The notes below the pieces were generated by a model that was given only the letters and a program-made list of their open reading frames with translations, did not search any database and was not told the DNA's origin. This document shows, one piece after another, positions 7,631-14,719 of a stretch of 64,000 nucleotides of DNA; the stretch's first letter is position 1, and each line of letters begins with the position of its first letter. Position numbers and translations under genes: made by a program. Origin of the DNA: Amycolatopsis sp. 195334CR (GTDB lineage: Bacteria; Actinomycetota; Actinomycetes; Mycobacteriales; Pseudonocardiaceae); assembly GCF_017309385.1 (NCBI RefSeq), contig NZ_JAFJMJ010000001.1, positions 3,906,001 through 3,970,000 of the forward strand, written 5' to 3'.

Positions 7631-8545
7631 ATGAACGTGCTCTTCGGCTTCGGGACCGTGCACGACGTCGCTGACCGCGCGGCCCTCCTGGGCAGCGTCG
7701 AGCAGGCCGACCGCGACGGGCTGGACCACTTCTCGATGAGCGATCACCCGTACCTCGGCGCGCGGCTGGACGCCTACGCCACGGTCGGGTTCGCGCTCGG
7801 CCGCACCGAGCGGATCTCCGGGTTGGTCAACGTCACCAACCTGCCGACCAGGCCGGCGCCGATGCTCGCGCGCACGGTGACCTCGCTGGCCGCGCTGTCG
7901 GAGGGGCGGCTCGTGCTCGGCATGGGCGCGGGCGGGCTCTGGGACCGGATCGCCGACCTCGGCGTGGCGCCGCTTTCGCCGGGTGAGGCGGTGGACGCCT
8001 TCGAGGAGGGCATCACGCTGATCAGGAAGCTCGCCGGTGGCGGACCCGCGATCACCCACGACGGACGCCACTACCGGGTGCGCGAGATCGAACCGGCGCC
8101 GTTCGCGGCCCCGCCGGTGTGGACTGGTTCGGTCGGCCGGAAGTCGCTCGCCGCCACCGGCCGGGTGGCCGACGGCTGGATCCCCGGGCACGCGGCGGAC
8201 TGGCTCAGCAAGCGGTACCGCGAGTCGCGCCCGGTGATCGACGAGGCGGCGGTGTCCGTCGGCCGCGACCCGAGCGAGATCCGCACGGTCTACAACCTGC
8301 CCGGGCGGATCACCGCGGAGCCGCTGGCGGCCACGCGTGATCGCGAGGGTCGCTGGCTCGGCGGCTCGCCCTCGCAGTGGGTCGAGGAACTGACCGGCGC
8401 GGTACTGGACCACGGTGCTTCGGGCTTCACGCTCTTCGGCCCGTCCGGCGGCTCGCCGGACCCGGTCACGCTGAGCCGGTGGGCTTCGGAGGTCGCCCCG
8501 GCGGTCCGTGAGGCGGTCGCCCAGCGCTCAGGGCTTCTCGGCTGA
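7631..8545 (+). CDS. LLM-class flavin-dependent oxidoreductase
   Basis: A 304-residue luciferase-like (F420/FMN-dependent) TIM-barrel monooxygenase or reductase. Family features: VLFGFGTVHD start, LDHFSMSDHPY, LVNVTNLPTRPAPMLARTVTSLAALSEGRLVLGMGAGG and PPVWTGSVGRKSLAATGRVADGWIPG. The ATG at 7631 is preferred over an in-frame GTG at 7601 because GGGGGA lies 4 bases upstream and the GTG falls inside the operator palindrome. The stop overlaps a convergent methyltransferase gene by 18 bases. The substrate is unknown; regulation by the adjacent MarR protein is inferred from the operators. Confidence 0.88.
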   Translation: MNVLFGFGTVHDVADRAALLGSVEQADRDGLDHFSMSDHPYLGARLDAYATVGFALGRTERISGLVNVTNLPTRPAPMLARTVTSLAALSEGRLVLGMGAGGLWDRIADLGVAPLSPGEAVDAFEEGITLIRKLAGGGPAITHDGRHYRVREIEPAPFAAPPVWTGSVGRKSLAATGRVADGWIPGHAADWLSKRYRESRPVIDEAAVSVGRDPSEIRTVYNLPGRITAEPLAATRDREGRWLGGSPSQWVEELTGAVLDHGASGFTLFGPSGGSPDPVTLSRWASEVAPAVREAVAQRSGLLG

Positions 8546-9235
8546 GACGAGCAGGAAGTTCGGCAGGCGCACGTATCCGGTGAGCCCGGGTTCGTGCACC
8601 TCCGCCGGGTCCAGTCCGGGTTCGGCGACTTCGCGCAACCGGCACCCGAGCGCGGCGAGTTCGTTCAGATAGGCCGAGAGCGGCCGGTGGAAGTCCGTCG
8701 CGGCCGGGCCAGGGATCTCGTACTCGACCAGGTACTCGCGCACGCGGTACTCGCCGTGCTCCCGCCACGAGCGGTACAACTGCTCGAACGCGGGGTGCAC
8801 CACGGCGAACACGAAGAGCCCGCCGGGCCGCAGCGCGTCCACGCAGGCGCGCATGGCGGGCCGCCAGTCGGGGATCGCCATCAGGACCATGCTGCACACC
8901 ACGGCGTCGAACTCCTCGCCGAGCTCGGGCAGCCGGGTCAGGTCCGCCTGGTGGTAGGTGACCCCTTCGCCCTGCTCGCGGGCGAACTCGACCATGCGCG
9001 CCGCGGGCTCGATCCCGACCACCCGTGCCCCGCGCCCGGCGAGCATCCGGCTGAAGTAGCCGTTGCCGCAGCCCGCGTCCAGCACCAGCCGGCCGCGCAC
9101 GTCACCCAGCAACCGCAGCAGTTCCGGGTTCACCAGGTGCCGTTTGGCGAAGTCCCCGTCCCGGGCCGTGGCCGTCATCCCGGCTCGGGTGGCGGAAGCG
9201 TTCCACTGCCTGATCGCGGCCTCGTTCGCGGTCAT
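8528..9235 (-). CDS. SAM-dependent methyltransferase (class I)
   Basis: A 235-residue Rossmann methyltransferase. Motif I is VLDAGCGNGYFSRML (about residue 51), followed by the acidic VVGIEPAARMVEFAR, FDAVVCSMVLMAIPDW (motif IV) and LRPGGLFVFAVVHPAFE. The general form fits small-molecule methyltransferases of the Methyltransf_11/25 group; the substrate cannot be told. The start codon overlaps the stop of the upstream dinB-like gene (ATGA), so both are in one minus-strand operon. Confidence 0.88.
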   Translation of the reverse strand: MTANEAAIRQWNASATRAGMTATARDGDFAKRHLVNPELLRLLGDVRGRLVLDAGCGNGYFSRMLAGRGARVVGIEPAARMVEFAREQGEGVTYHQADLTRLPELGEEFDAVVCSMVLMAIPDWRPAMRACVDALRPGGLFVFAVVHPAFEQLYRSWREHGEYRVREYLVEYEIPGPAATDFHRPLSAYLNELAALGCRLREVAEPGLDPAEVHEPGLTGYVRLPNFLLVSAEKP

Positions 9236-10269
9236 CGGTCCTCCGGTGGGGTGAATTCGGCGCGCACGCCCAGCAGGCGCACCGGCCGCCCCAGCTCGAA
9301 GCGGCCGAACACCTCCAGCGCCGCCTCCTCCAGTTCGGCGCCGTCGGTGGTCGGGGCGGGCAGCGTCTTGCTGCGCGTGTGGGTGAGGAACGGGGCGAAC
9401 CGCACCTTCACCGCGACCCGCACCGCCGGGCGGCCCTCCGCCAGCACGTCCTGGGTGACGCGCGCCGCGAGCTTCCGGATCTCCTCGGCCAGTTCACCCG
9501 GATCGGTGAGGTTCTGCTGGAAGGTGGTCTCCCGGCTGCGCGAACGCGCCACCCACGGAGTGCTGGTCACCTCGGTGTCGCCGACGCCCAGCGCCAGGAT
9601 CCGGTACCACGGCCCCATCGTCGGGCCGAAGCGCGCGGCCAGCGCCTTCGGGTCCGCCGCGGCGAGTTCGGCCACTGTGGACACATCGAGCTCGGCGAGC
9701 TTCTTCGCCGTCTTGCGGCCGATGCCCCAGAGCGCCTCGGTCGGGCGCTCGTGCATCACCTCGGCCCAGTTCGCCGCGGTCAGCCGGAAGACCCCGGCCG
9801 GTTTGGCGAAGCCGGTGGCGAGCTTGGCCCGCAGCTTGTTGTCCCCGATGCCGACCGAAGAGGACAGTCCGGTCCGCTCGGTGATCGCCGCGCGGACGCG
9901 GTTCGCCAGTTCCTCGGGGTCGTCGGTCTCGGCGCCGATGAAGCCTTCGTCCCAGCCCATCACCTCGACCACCACCGGGAACTCCCGCACGGCGGCGAAC
10001 ACCCGCTCGGAGACCTCCTCGTAGGCGGGCGCGTCGGTCGGCAGGAACACCGCGTCCGGGCAGCGCTTGGCGGCCAGCCGCAGCGGCATGCCCGAGTCGA
10101 TGCCGAAGGCGCGCGCCTCGTAGGAGGCGGTGGCCACCACCGCGCGCTCGGCCGGATCGCCGTTGCCGCCGACCACCACCGGTCGTCCGCGCAGCTCGGG
10201 GTGCCGCGCCACCTCCACCGCGGCGATGAACTGGTCGAGATCCACGTGCAGGACCCAGCTTTCCGGCAT
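9232..10269 (-). CDS. dinB: Y-family DNA polymerase IV, DinB2-like
   Basis: A 345-residue translesion polymerase. It has the first catalytic motif HVDLDQFIAAVE, PVVVGG, VVATASYEARAFGIDSGMPLRLAAKRCPDAVFLP, the second carboxylate region VMGWDEGFIG (the family SIDE/xDE motif), a helix-hairpin-helix (LWGIGRKTAKKLAEL) and a little-finger domain. The steric-gate position (residue 15, after DLDQF) is Ile instead of Tyr or Phe. Mycobacterium smegmatis DinB2 carries Leu there and incorporates ribonucleotides (established). The ATG at 10269 is preferred; a GTG at 10284 would add 5 residues. No SOS box was seen upstream. Confidence 0.88.
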   Translation of the reverse strand: MPESWVLHVDLDQFIAAVEVARHPELRGRPVVVGGNGDPAERAVVATASYEARAFGIDSGMPLRLAAKRCPDAVFLPTDAPAYEEVSERVFAAVREFPVVVEVMGWDEGFIGAETDDPEELANRVRAAITERTGLSSSVGIGDNKLRAKLATGFAKPAGVFRLTAANWAEVMHERPTEALWGIGRKTAKKLAELDVSTVAELAAADPKALAARFGPTMGPWYRILALGVGDTEVTSTPWVARSRSRETTFQQNLTDPGELAEEIRKLAARVTQDVLAEGRPAVRVAVKVRFAPFLTHTRSKTLPAPTTDGAELEEAALEVFGRFELGRPVRLLGVRAEFTPPEDR

Positions 10270-10296
10270 CTGCCCAGTGTGCACGCCGAACCGGGG

Positions 10297-10326
10297 TTGA
10301 CATGTGACCTTTTGGTCACATAACCT
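10297..10326 (+). promoter_or_regulatory. Promoter with 20-bp palindromic operator
   Basis: TTGACA (10297-10302) and TAACCT (10321-10326) are separated by 18 bp. Filling this spacer is a perfect palindrome, ATGTGACC-TTTT-GGTCACAT (10302-10321). A repressor bound here would block polymerase directly. The downstream gene is the SRPBCC protein at 10386; genes of that type are often controlled by ArsR or TetR repressors, but none is next to it, so the regulator is unknown. Confidence 0.65.
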
Positions 10327-10385
10327 GCCGTGGACAGGCGGTACAGCAGGCGCGGCGAGCCCGAAAACGAGCTGGAGGACAACCC

Positions 10386-10880
10386 ATGAGCACCGAGACC
10401 ACGCAGATCCACCGCGTCTACATCAAGGCGACCCCGGAGCGGGTCTGGGAGGCCATCACCTCGCCGGACTGGAACGGCAAGTACGGCTACGGCGCGCCCG
10501 CGAAGTACGACCTGCGCCCCGGCGGCAAGTACGAGGCCTACACCAACGACCAGATGAAGGCCTACGACCCGAACCTCGGCGACATCGCGGTGGACGGCGA
10601 GGTGGTCGAGGTCGATCCGCCGCGCAAGCTGGTGCAGACCTGGCGGATGTGCATGGACCAGGGCATGAAGGAAGAAGGGTTCACCCGGCTGACGTGGCAG
10701 ATTGATCCCAGTGTCGACGGCGTGTGCAAGCTGACCGTGACCCACGAGCTCACCGGTGCGCCGAAGCTGGCCGACATGGTCGACGGCGGTCAGGAACACG
10801 TCGGTGCCGGTGGTGGCTGGGCGTTCGTGCTCAGCGACCTCAAGTCGCTGGTGGAGACCGGGGCGCCGCTGGCCGGCTGA
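10386..10880 (+). CDS. SRPBCC / AHSA1-family (START-like) protein
   Basis: A 164-residue hydrophobic-pocket protein. It begins IHRVYIKATPERVWEAITSPDWNGKYGYG, has YDLRPGGKYEAY, GEVVEVDPPRKLVQTWRM and TRLTWQIDP...KLTVTHELTG, and ends with GGGWAFVLSDLKSLVETGAPL, the order typical of activator-of-Hsp90-like SRPBCC proteins. These bind small hydrophobic ligands; the ligand is unknown. GGAGGA precedes the ATG, and a strong operator-bearing promoter lies 60-90 bases upstream. Confidence 0.88.
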   Translation: MSTETTQIHRVYIKATPERVWEAITSPDWNGKYGYGAPAKYDLRPGGKYEAYTNDQMKAYDPNLGDIAVDGEVVEVDPPRKLVQTWRMCMDQGMKEEGFTRLTWQIDPSVDGVCKLTVTHELTGAPKLADMVDGGQEHVGAGGGWAFVLSDLKSLVETGAPLAG

Positions 10881-10935
10881 ACCCGCGGCGGCCGGGACCC
10901 CTCCCGGTGGCCGCCGACCTGCGAGGACGGAGATC

Positions 10936-12330
10936 ATGGACCTGCGCTCGAGGAGGTGGGGCAGGGCGCTGGTGCTGGTGGTCGTCCTGCTCGCCGGCCT
11001 GTTCACCGCTGCCCCCGCGACCGCGGCCGGGCGGCAGACCCACACCGGGGTGATCGGCGGTGCGGCCTTCCGGGTGGAGACCCCGGAGCGCTGGAACGGC
11101 ACGCTCGTGCTGTACAGCCACGCCTACTTCAGCGACGGGCTGCCGATCCCGCCGGAGGTCTGGCTGGCGAACCGCAAGGAAACCGAGAACTGGTTGCTGG
11201 CCAACGGGTACGCGCTGGCCGCGTCCGACTACGATGGCCGGTTCGGGTTCGCCGTGGAACCGGCGTTGCGCGACCAGGTGGCGGTGCTGGACTGGTTCGA
11301 GCGCAACGTCGGCAAGCCGCGGCGGACCGTCGCGAGTGGAATGTCGATGGGTGGCGGCATCGCGGTGCTGCTGGCCGAGCGGAACCCGCGGCGGATCTCC
11401 GGGGTGGTGGCGACCTGCGCGGACATCGACCACCTGGCGCCGTACAACATGTCGCTGGACGTGACCTTCGCGATCCGCACGCTGCTGGCGCCCGGTGAGG
11501 ACATCGACCTGGTGCTCGCGGACGACCCGGCGGCCAGCACGCAGGCGCTGCTGGCGGCGGTCGAACGCGCACTGTCCACTCCGGAGGGTCGCGCGCGGCT
11601 CACCCTGGCCGGTGCCTTCGGCAACCTGCCGCCGTGGAAGCACGCGCACCACGCGCCGCCGGTCGAGCTGGTGGAGCGGATCAAGCAGCAGGCGGGCTGG
11701 GCGCAGAGCTCGTCCTCGGCGCTGGGGCCCGCGGGGCGCGCCGACCTGGAACGCCGGGCGGGCGGGAATCCGGCCTGGAACGCAGGCGTCGACTACGGAC
11801 GGCAGCTGGCGGCTTCGAGCCAGCGGGGCCTGGTGGAGGAGGCGTACCGGGCGGCGGGTCTCGACCTGGGGGCGGATCTGGCGCGCCTCGCGGTCGAGCC
11901 GCGCATCGCGCCGGACGCGTCGGCCGTCGGGTACATGTACCGGTACGCCATTCCGCGGGGGATCACGCCCGCGCCGGTGCTGACCCTGCACAACACCGGG
12001 GACGGCGGGGCTTCGACGGACCAGGAGCAGTGGTACGCGGCGCAGGTCGCCCGGAGCGGTGATCCGGACCGGGTGCGCCAGGTCTTTTCGGCGCGGGGCA
12101 ACCACTGCGCGTTCAGCGGGGCCGAGGAGATCGTGAGCCTGCGGACGATGTTCGACCGGGTGGAGACGGGGCGCTGGCCGGACACCTCGCCCGCCGCGTT
12201 GAACACGGCGGCGGCGGCTTTCGGGCCGGAGTACCACGTGGTGACGAACTTCGGTGACTTCGCGGATGCTGTGCTGGCGCCGTCGTTCGTGGAGCACGCG
12301 CCGGCTCGGTTGCAGCGTCCGTCACGCTGA
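10936..12330 (+). CDS. Secreted alpha/beta hydrolase
   Basis: A 464-residue exported protein. An Arg-rich N-terminus and a hydrophobic core (ALVLVVVLLAGLFTAAPATAA) form a signal peptide with probable cleavage after ATAA. The nucleophile elbow is SGMSMGGG (about residue 137), with a later acid/His region near NTGDGGASTDQE and RGNHCAF. It resembles tannase/DUF6351-like secreted esterases in layout, but the substrate is not evident. The ATG at 10936 is chosen because longer in-frame ORF sequence runs into the SRPBCC gene; GAGGACGGAG lies upstream. A hairpin follows the stop. Confidence 0.8.
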   Translation: MDLRSRRWGRALVLVVVLLAGLFTAAPATAAGRQTHTGVIGGAAFRVETPERWNGTLVLYSHAYFSDGLPIPPEVWLANRKETENWLLANGYALAASDYDGRFGFAVEPALRDQVAVLDWFERNVGKPRRTVASGMSMGGGIAVLLAERNPRRISGVVATCADIDHLAPYNMSLDVTFAIRTLLAPGEDIDLVLADDPAASTQALLAAVERALSTPEGRARLTLAGAFGNLPPWKHAHHAPPVELVERIKQQAGWAQSSSSALGPAGRADLERRAGGNPAWNAGVDYGRQLAASSQRGLVEEAYRAAGLDLGADLARLAVEPRIAPDASAVGYMYRYAIPRGITPAPVLTLHNTGDGGASTDQEQWYAAQVARSGDPDRVRQVFSARGNHCAFSGAEEIVSLRTMFDRVETGRWPDTSPAALNTAAAAFGPEYHVVTNFGDFADAVLAPSFVEHAPARLQRPSR

Positions 12331-12342
12331 CCGCAAAACGAA

Positions 12343-12372
12343 TGTGGCTTTCCTGGCGTCAGGAAAGCCACA
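12343..12372. terminator. Stem-loop after the hydrolase gene, interrupted by the IS110 insertion
   Basis: TGTGGCTTTCCTG pairs perfectly with CAGGAAAGCCACA over 13 bp around a GCGT loop. It starts 12 bases after the hydrolase stop and would terminate transcription. The stem would continue with AACGAATG (12337-12344) if joined to CATTCGTT found beyond the insertion element at 13724-13731, so the original hairpin was longer and the element sits in its right arm. Confidence 0.7.
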
Positions 12373-12389
12373 GTGATGATGGTGTGTAT

Positions 12390-12570
12390 GGACGGGGGCT
12401 GCCCGGGGGCTTGGCCCGGAAAGCCACTGATGCCCTGGCCGGGGTTGTCTTGCGAATGATCTGCCGGTTCCGGGGTGGTCTCCGTTCGTGCACGTCACCA
12501 GGCCAGGGGATGTGACTTGATAGGAGCCTGTGCCACCAGGACACCCATCACTGTGCTGTCCACCCCTGCT
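12390..12570 (+). ncRNA. Candidate bridge RNA of the IS110 element
   Basis: The boundaries are approximate. Four short segments in order match the recombination sites. GGAAAGCCAC (12418-12427) repeats the left target half at 12362-12371. CGAATGAT (12453-12460) is complementary to the right junction ATCATTCG (13722-13729). ATAGGAGC (12520-12527) repeats the element's right end (13714-13721). CATCACTGTG (12546-12555) is complementary to the left junction CACAGTGATG (12369-12378). These fit left-target, right-target, left-donor and right-donor guides. CCCTGGCC (12433-12440) and GGCCAGGG (12501-12508) can form an 8-bp helix between the loops. Expression and fold are untested. Confidence 0.7.
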
Positions 12571-12625
12571 GGCCCGGTACGTGCCCTCCCTGACCACTGA
12601 ACACCACGGGACGGCAGAGACCAGG

Positions 12626-13708
12626 ATGACTGATCAGCACGGCATCGTCGACACTGCCCAGCACACCGCGGTGATCGCCGGGGTCGATACCCATAAAGAC
12701 ACCCACACCGCCGCCGCGCTCGATCCTGTCGGCCGGGTACTGGGCACGCACACCTTCCCGGCCACCACCGCCGGCTACACCGCGCTGGGCACCTGGCTGG
12801 CCGGGTTCGGCACGGTGTCCGCGGCCGGGGTGGAGGGCACCGGTTCCTACGGCGCGGGCCTGGCCCGCTACCTGGCCGGCGAGGGTGTCACGGTGGTGGA
12901 GGTCAACCAGCCCGACCGGCATGCCCGCCGCCGCAAGGGAAAGACCGACACCCAGGACGCGATCAACACCGCCCGCGCCGTCCTGGCCGGCCACGCTGAG
13001 GCCACCCCCAAAGCCGGCACCGGGCCCGCCGCCGCGATCACCGCCCTGCGCACCGCGCTGACCAGCGCGGTCAAATCCCGCACCGCCGCGCTCAACCAGC
13101 TCCACGCCCTGATCGTCACCGCCCCCGCCCCGCTACGCGAATCCTTGTCCGGCCTGACCGGCACAACCCTGATCAGGGCCTGCGCCCGGCTGCGCCCCGG
13201 CACCGACCTCACCAGCCCCGTCAACGCCACGAAAACCGCGCTCCGCCGCCTCGCCCGGCGCATCACCGACCTCACCACCGAGATCACCGACGCCAAAACC
13301 GACCTGAACACCCTGACCCGCCAGGTCCTGCCCGCCACCACCGCCGTGTTCGGCGTCGGCCCCGACACCGCCGCCCAGCTCCTGGCCACCGCCGGAGACA
13401 ACCCCGACCGCATCACCACCGAAGCCCAGTTCGCCCACCTCTGCGGCACCGCCCCGATCGACGCCAGCAGCGGCCGCAACAACCGCCACCGCCTCAACCG
13501 CGGCGGCGACCGCCACGCCAACGCCGCCCTCCACCGAATAGTGATCGTCCGCCTGCGCCACTGCCCCCGCACCCGCGCCTACCTCGAACGACGCACCCGC
13601 GAAGGCCTCCCCAAACGACACATCATCCGCTGCCTCAAACGCTACGTCGCACGCGAAATCCACCGAACCATCACCACAGACATAGCCAACCTCGCAACAA
13701 CCCCTTGA
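12626..13708 (+). CDS. IS110-family transposase (bridge-RNA-guided recombinase)
   Basis: A 360-residue protein. The N-terminal RuvC-like DEDD domain shows GVDTHKDTHTAA, GVEGTGSYG and KTDTQDAINTARAV; a coiled-coil-prone middle follows (SAVKSRTAALNQLHALIV, LTTEITDAKTDLNTLTRQ); the C-terminal Tnp_20 domain has VGPDTAAQLLATAGDNP, FAHLCGTAPIDASSGRNNRHRLNRGGDRHANAALH, where the Ser of DASSG corresponds to the catalytic serine region. Length is normal. The ATG at 12626 (CCAGG upstream) is preferred to an upstream in-frame extension, which would be translated from bridge-RNA sequence. The gene appears intact. Confidence 0.95.
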   Translation: MTDQHGIVDTAQHTAVIAGVDTHKDTHTAAALDPVGRVLGTHTFPATTAGYTALGTWLAGFGTVSAAGVEGTGSYGAGLARYLAGEGVTVVEVNQPDRHARRRKGKTDTQDAINTARAVLAGHAEATPKAGTGPAAAITALRTALTSAVKSRTAALNQLHALIVTAPAPLRESLSGLTGTTLIRACARLRPGTDLTSPVNATKTALRRLARRITDLTTEITDAKTDLNTLTRQVLPATTAVFGVGPDTAAQLLATAGDNPDRITTEAQFAHLCGTAPIDASSGRNNRHRLNRGGDRHANAALHRIVIVRLRHCPRTRAYLERRTREGLPKRHIIRCLKRYVAREIHRTITTDIANLATTP

Positions 13709-13742
13709 CCTCAATAGGAGCATCATTCGTTGCAGGTGAAGA

Positions 13743-14285
13743 TCAGTCCAGTAGGGTGGCGAGGCCGGTGTAGCCGCCGTCGGCCAGGCGTTTGCCCGAG
13801 ACGGCGAAGTAGTCCGGGGAGGATTCCACGCCGAGGCCCTCCACCATGCGGTTCATGAAGTTGAACAAAGCGCACACCAGCACCGCGTCGTGCAGGGCCT
13901 TTTCGTCCCAGCCGGCGGCGTACACGGCTTCCGCGTCCGCCTCGGTCATACGCGCGGGGGTGCGCGTCAGCTTGCCGACATAGGCCAGTACCGGCTTCAT
14001 CCGCGCCTCCACCGGGGAAGCGTCGAGATCGGTCAACGCCGCCACCAGCAGGCCTTCCGGCACGCCGAACTGCTCGGCCGTCACCGTGTGCACACCGTGG
14101 CAGTAATCGCAGCCGTTGAGCCCCGAAACATAGGCGGCGATCAGTTCCCGTTCACCCGCCGAAAACGGGGAAGGGGAGCGCATCACCAATTCGTGGTAAT
14201 CGAGCAGCGGGCGCGCGGTTTCCGGGAACTTCCGGAAAACCGAGAGCAGCGCCGAATCCGTGCCCAATGACTTCAGGAAAGACAT
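13743..14285 (-). CDS. Carboxymuconolactone decarboxylase / AhpD-like protein
   Basis: A 180-residue protein with the AhpD-fold active site CDYCHGVH (Cys-x2-Cys-x3-His, about residue 61), preceded by SAGERELIAAYVSGLNG and followed by long helices (ARMKPVLAYVGKLTRTPARMTEADAEAVYAAGW). It fits the peroxidase-related alkylhydroperoxidase subgroup, which works in antioxidant defence or as an accessory enzyme. The ATG at 14285 has AAGGA eight bases upstream; a longer ORF start would overlap the preceding gene. It is the last gene of a minus-strand run, next to the IS110 right end. Confidence 0.85.
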   Translation of the reverse strand: MSFLKSLGTDSALLSVFRKFPETARPLLDYHELVMRSPSPFSAGERELIAAYVSGLNGCDYCHGVHTVTAEQFGVPEGLLVAALTDLDASPVEARMKPVLAYVGKLTRTPARMTEADAEAVYAAGWDEKALHDAVLVCALFNFMNRMVEGLGVESSPDYFAVSGKRLADGGYTGLATLLD

Positions 14286-14296
14286 CGGCGAATCCT

Positions 14297-14719
14297 TCAG
14301 GAAGAGTGACGGTCGATTTCCTCGCGCCGCAGCCAGCACGCGGCCAGATAGGCCACTGTGGACGGTCCGGCCTCGCCGAGGTCGCAGTCGCCCAGCAGGC
14401 GGAGGGTTTGCTCCCAGGCGAGCCGCAACGAGGCGGCATCCGGGGCCGGGCCGCCGCCGGCGGCGAGGGCGTCGCGGGCGGCCAGCCAGCGACTGGTGCC
14501 CGCGGCCACCAGGGCGTCGAGCGAGAACTGCAGTGGTGCGTCGTGCCGGGCGTGGTCCACCGCCAGGGTGACCTGCCCGGGATCGTCGAACAGGGACGCG
14601 AGCCCGAGCCCGGCGAGCAGCCGCCGGGCGTCGAGCCCCATCAGGATCACGCCGACCTCGGCCGACGCCGAACCGTCCACCGACGGCAGCGAGAACAGGG
14701 TGTCACGCGGACTAGACAC
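14297..14719 (-). CDS. Hypothetical protein, 140 residues
   Basis: Not recognised. It is Leu/Ala-rich and probably all-helical (LDARRLLAGLGLASLFDD, STVAYLAACWLRREEIDRH). The GTG start overlaps the upstream FAD monooxygenase stop by 8 bases and the stop lies 11 bases before the AhpD-like start, so it is translated in the same operon. It could be a small partner of the monooxygenase; there is no direct evidence of function. Confidence 0.65.
   Translation of the reverse strand: MSSPRDTLFSLPSVDGSASAEVGVILMGLDARRLLAGLGLASLFDDPGQVTLAVDHARHDAPLQFSLDALVAAGTSRWLAARDALAAGGGPAPDAASLRLAWEQTLRLLGDCDLGEAGPSTVAYLAACWLRREEIDRHSS

Larger units (their letters stand above)
12371..13720 (+). mobile_element. IS110-family insertion sequence
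   Basis: A roughly 1350-bp element bounded by a CA core dinucleotide on each side (12369-12370 and 13721-13722; a second CA two or three bases further in at each end, 12371-12372 and 13724-13725, is an equally permitted reading). It has no terminal inverted repeats and no target duplication beyond the core, as expected for this family. The left end (about 255 bp) is non-coding and carries the candidate bridge RNA; the right end is only 12 bp after the transposase stop. This long-left/short-right layout is that of the IS110 subgroup rather than IS1111. Confidence 0.82.

Noticed and set aside
12374..12625. Small genes upstream of the transposase
   Set aside because: Open frames are short and lie in the left end of the element, where guide-like matches explain the sequence better as RNA.
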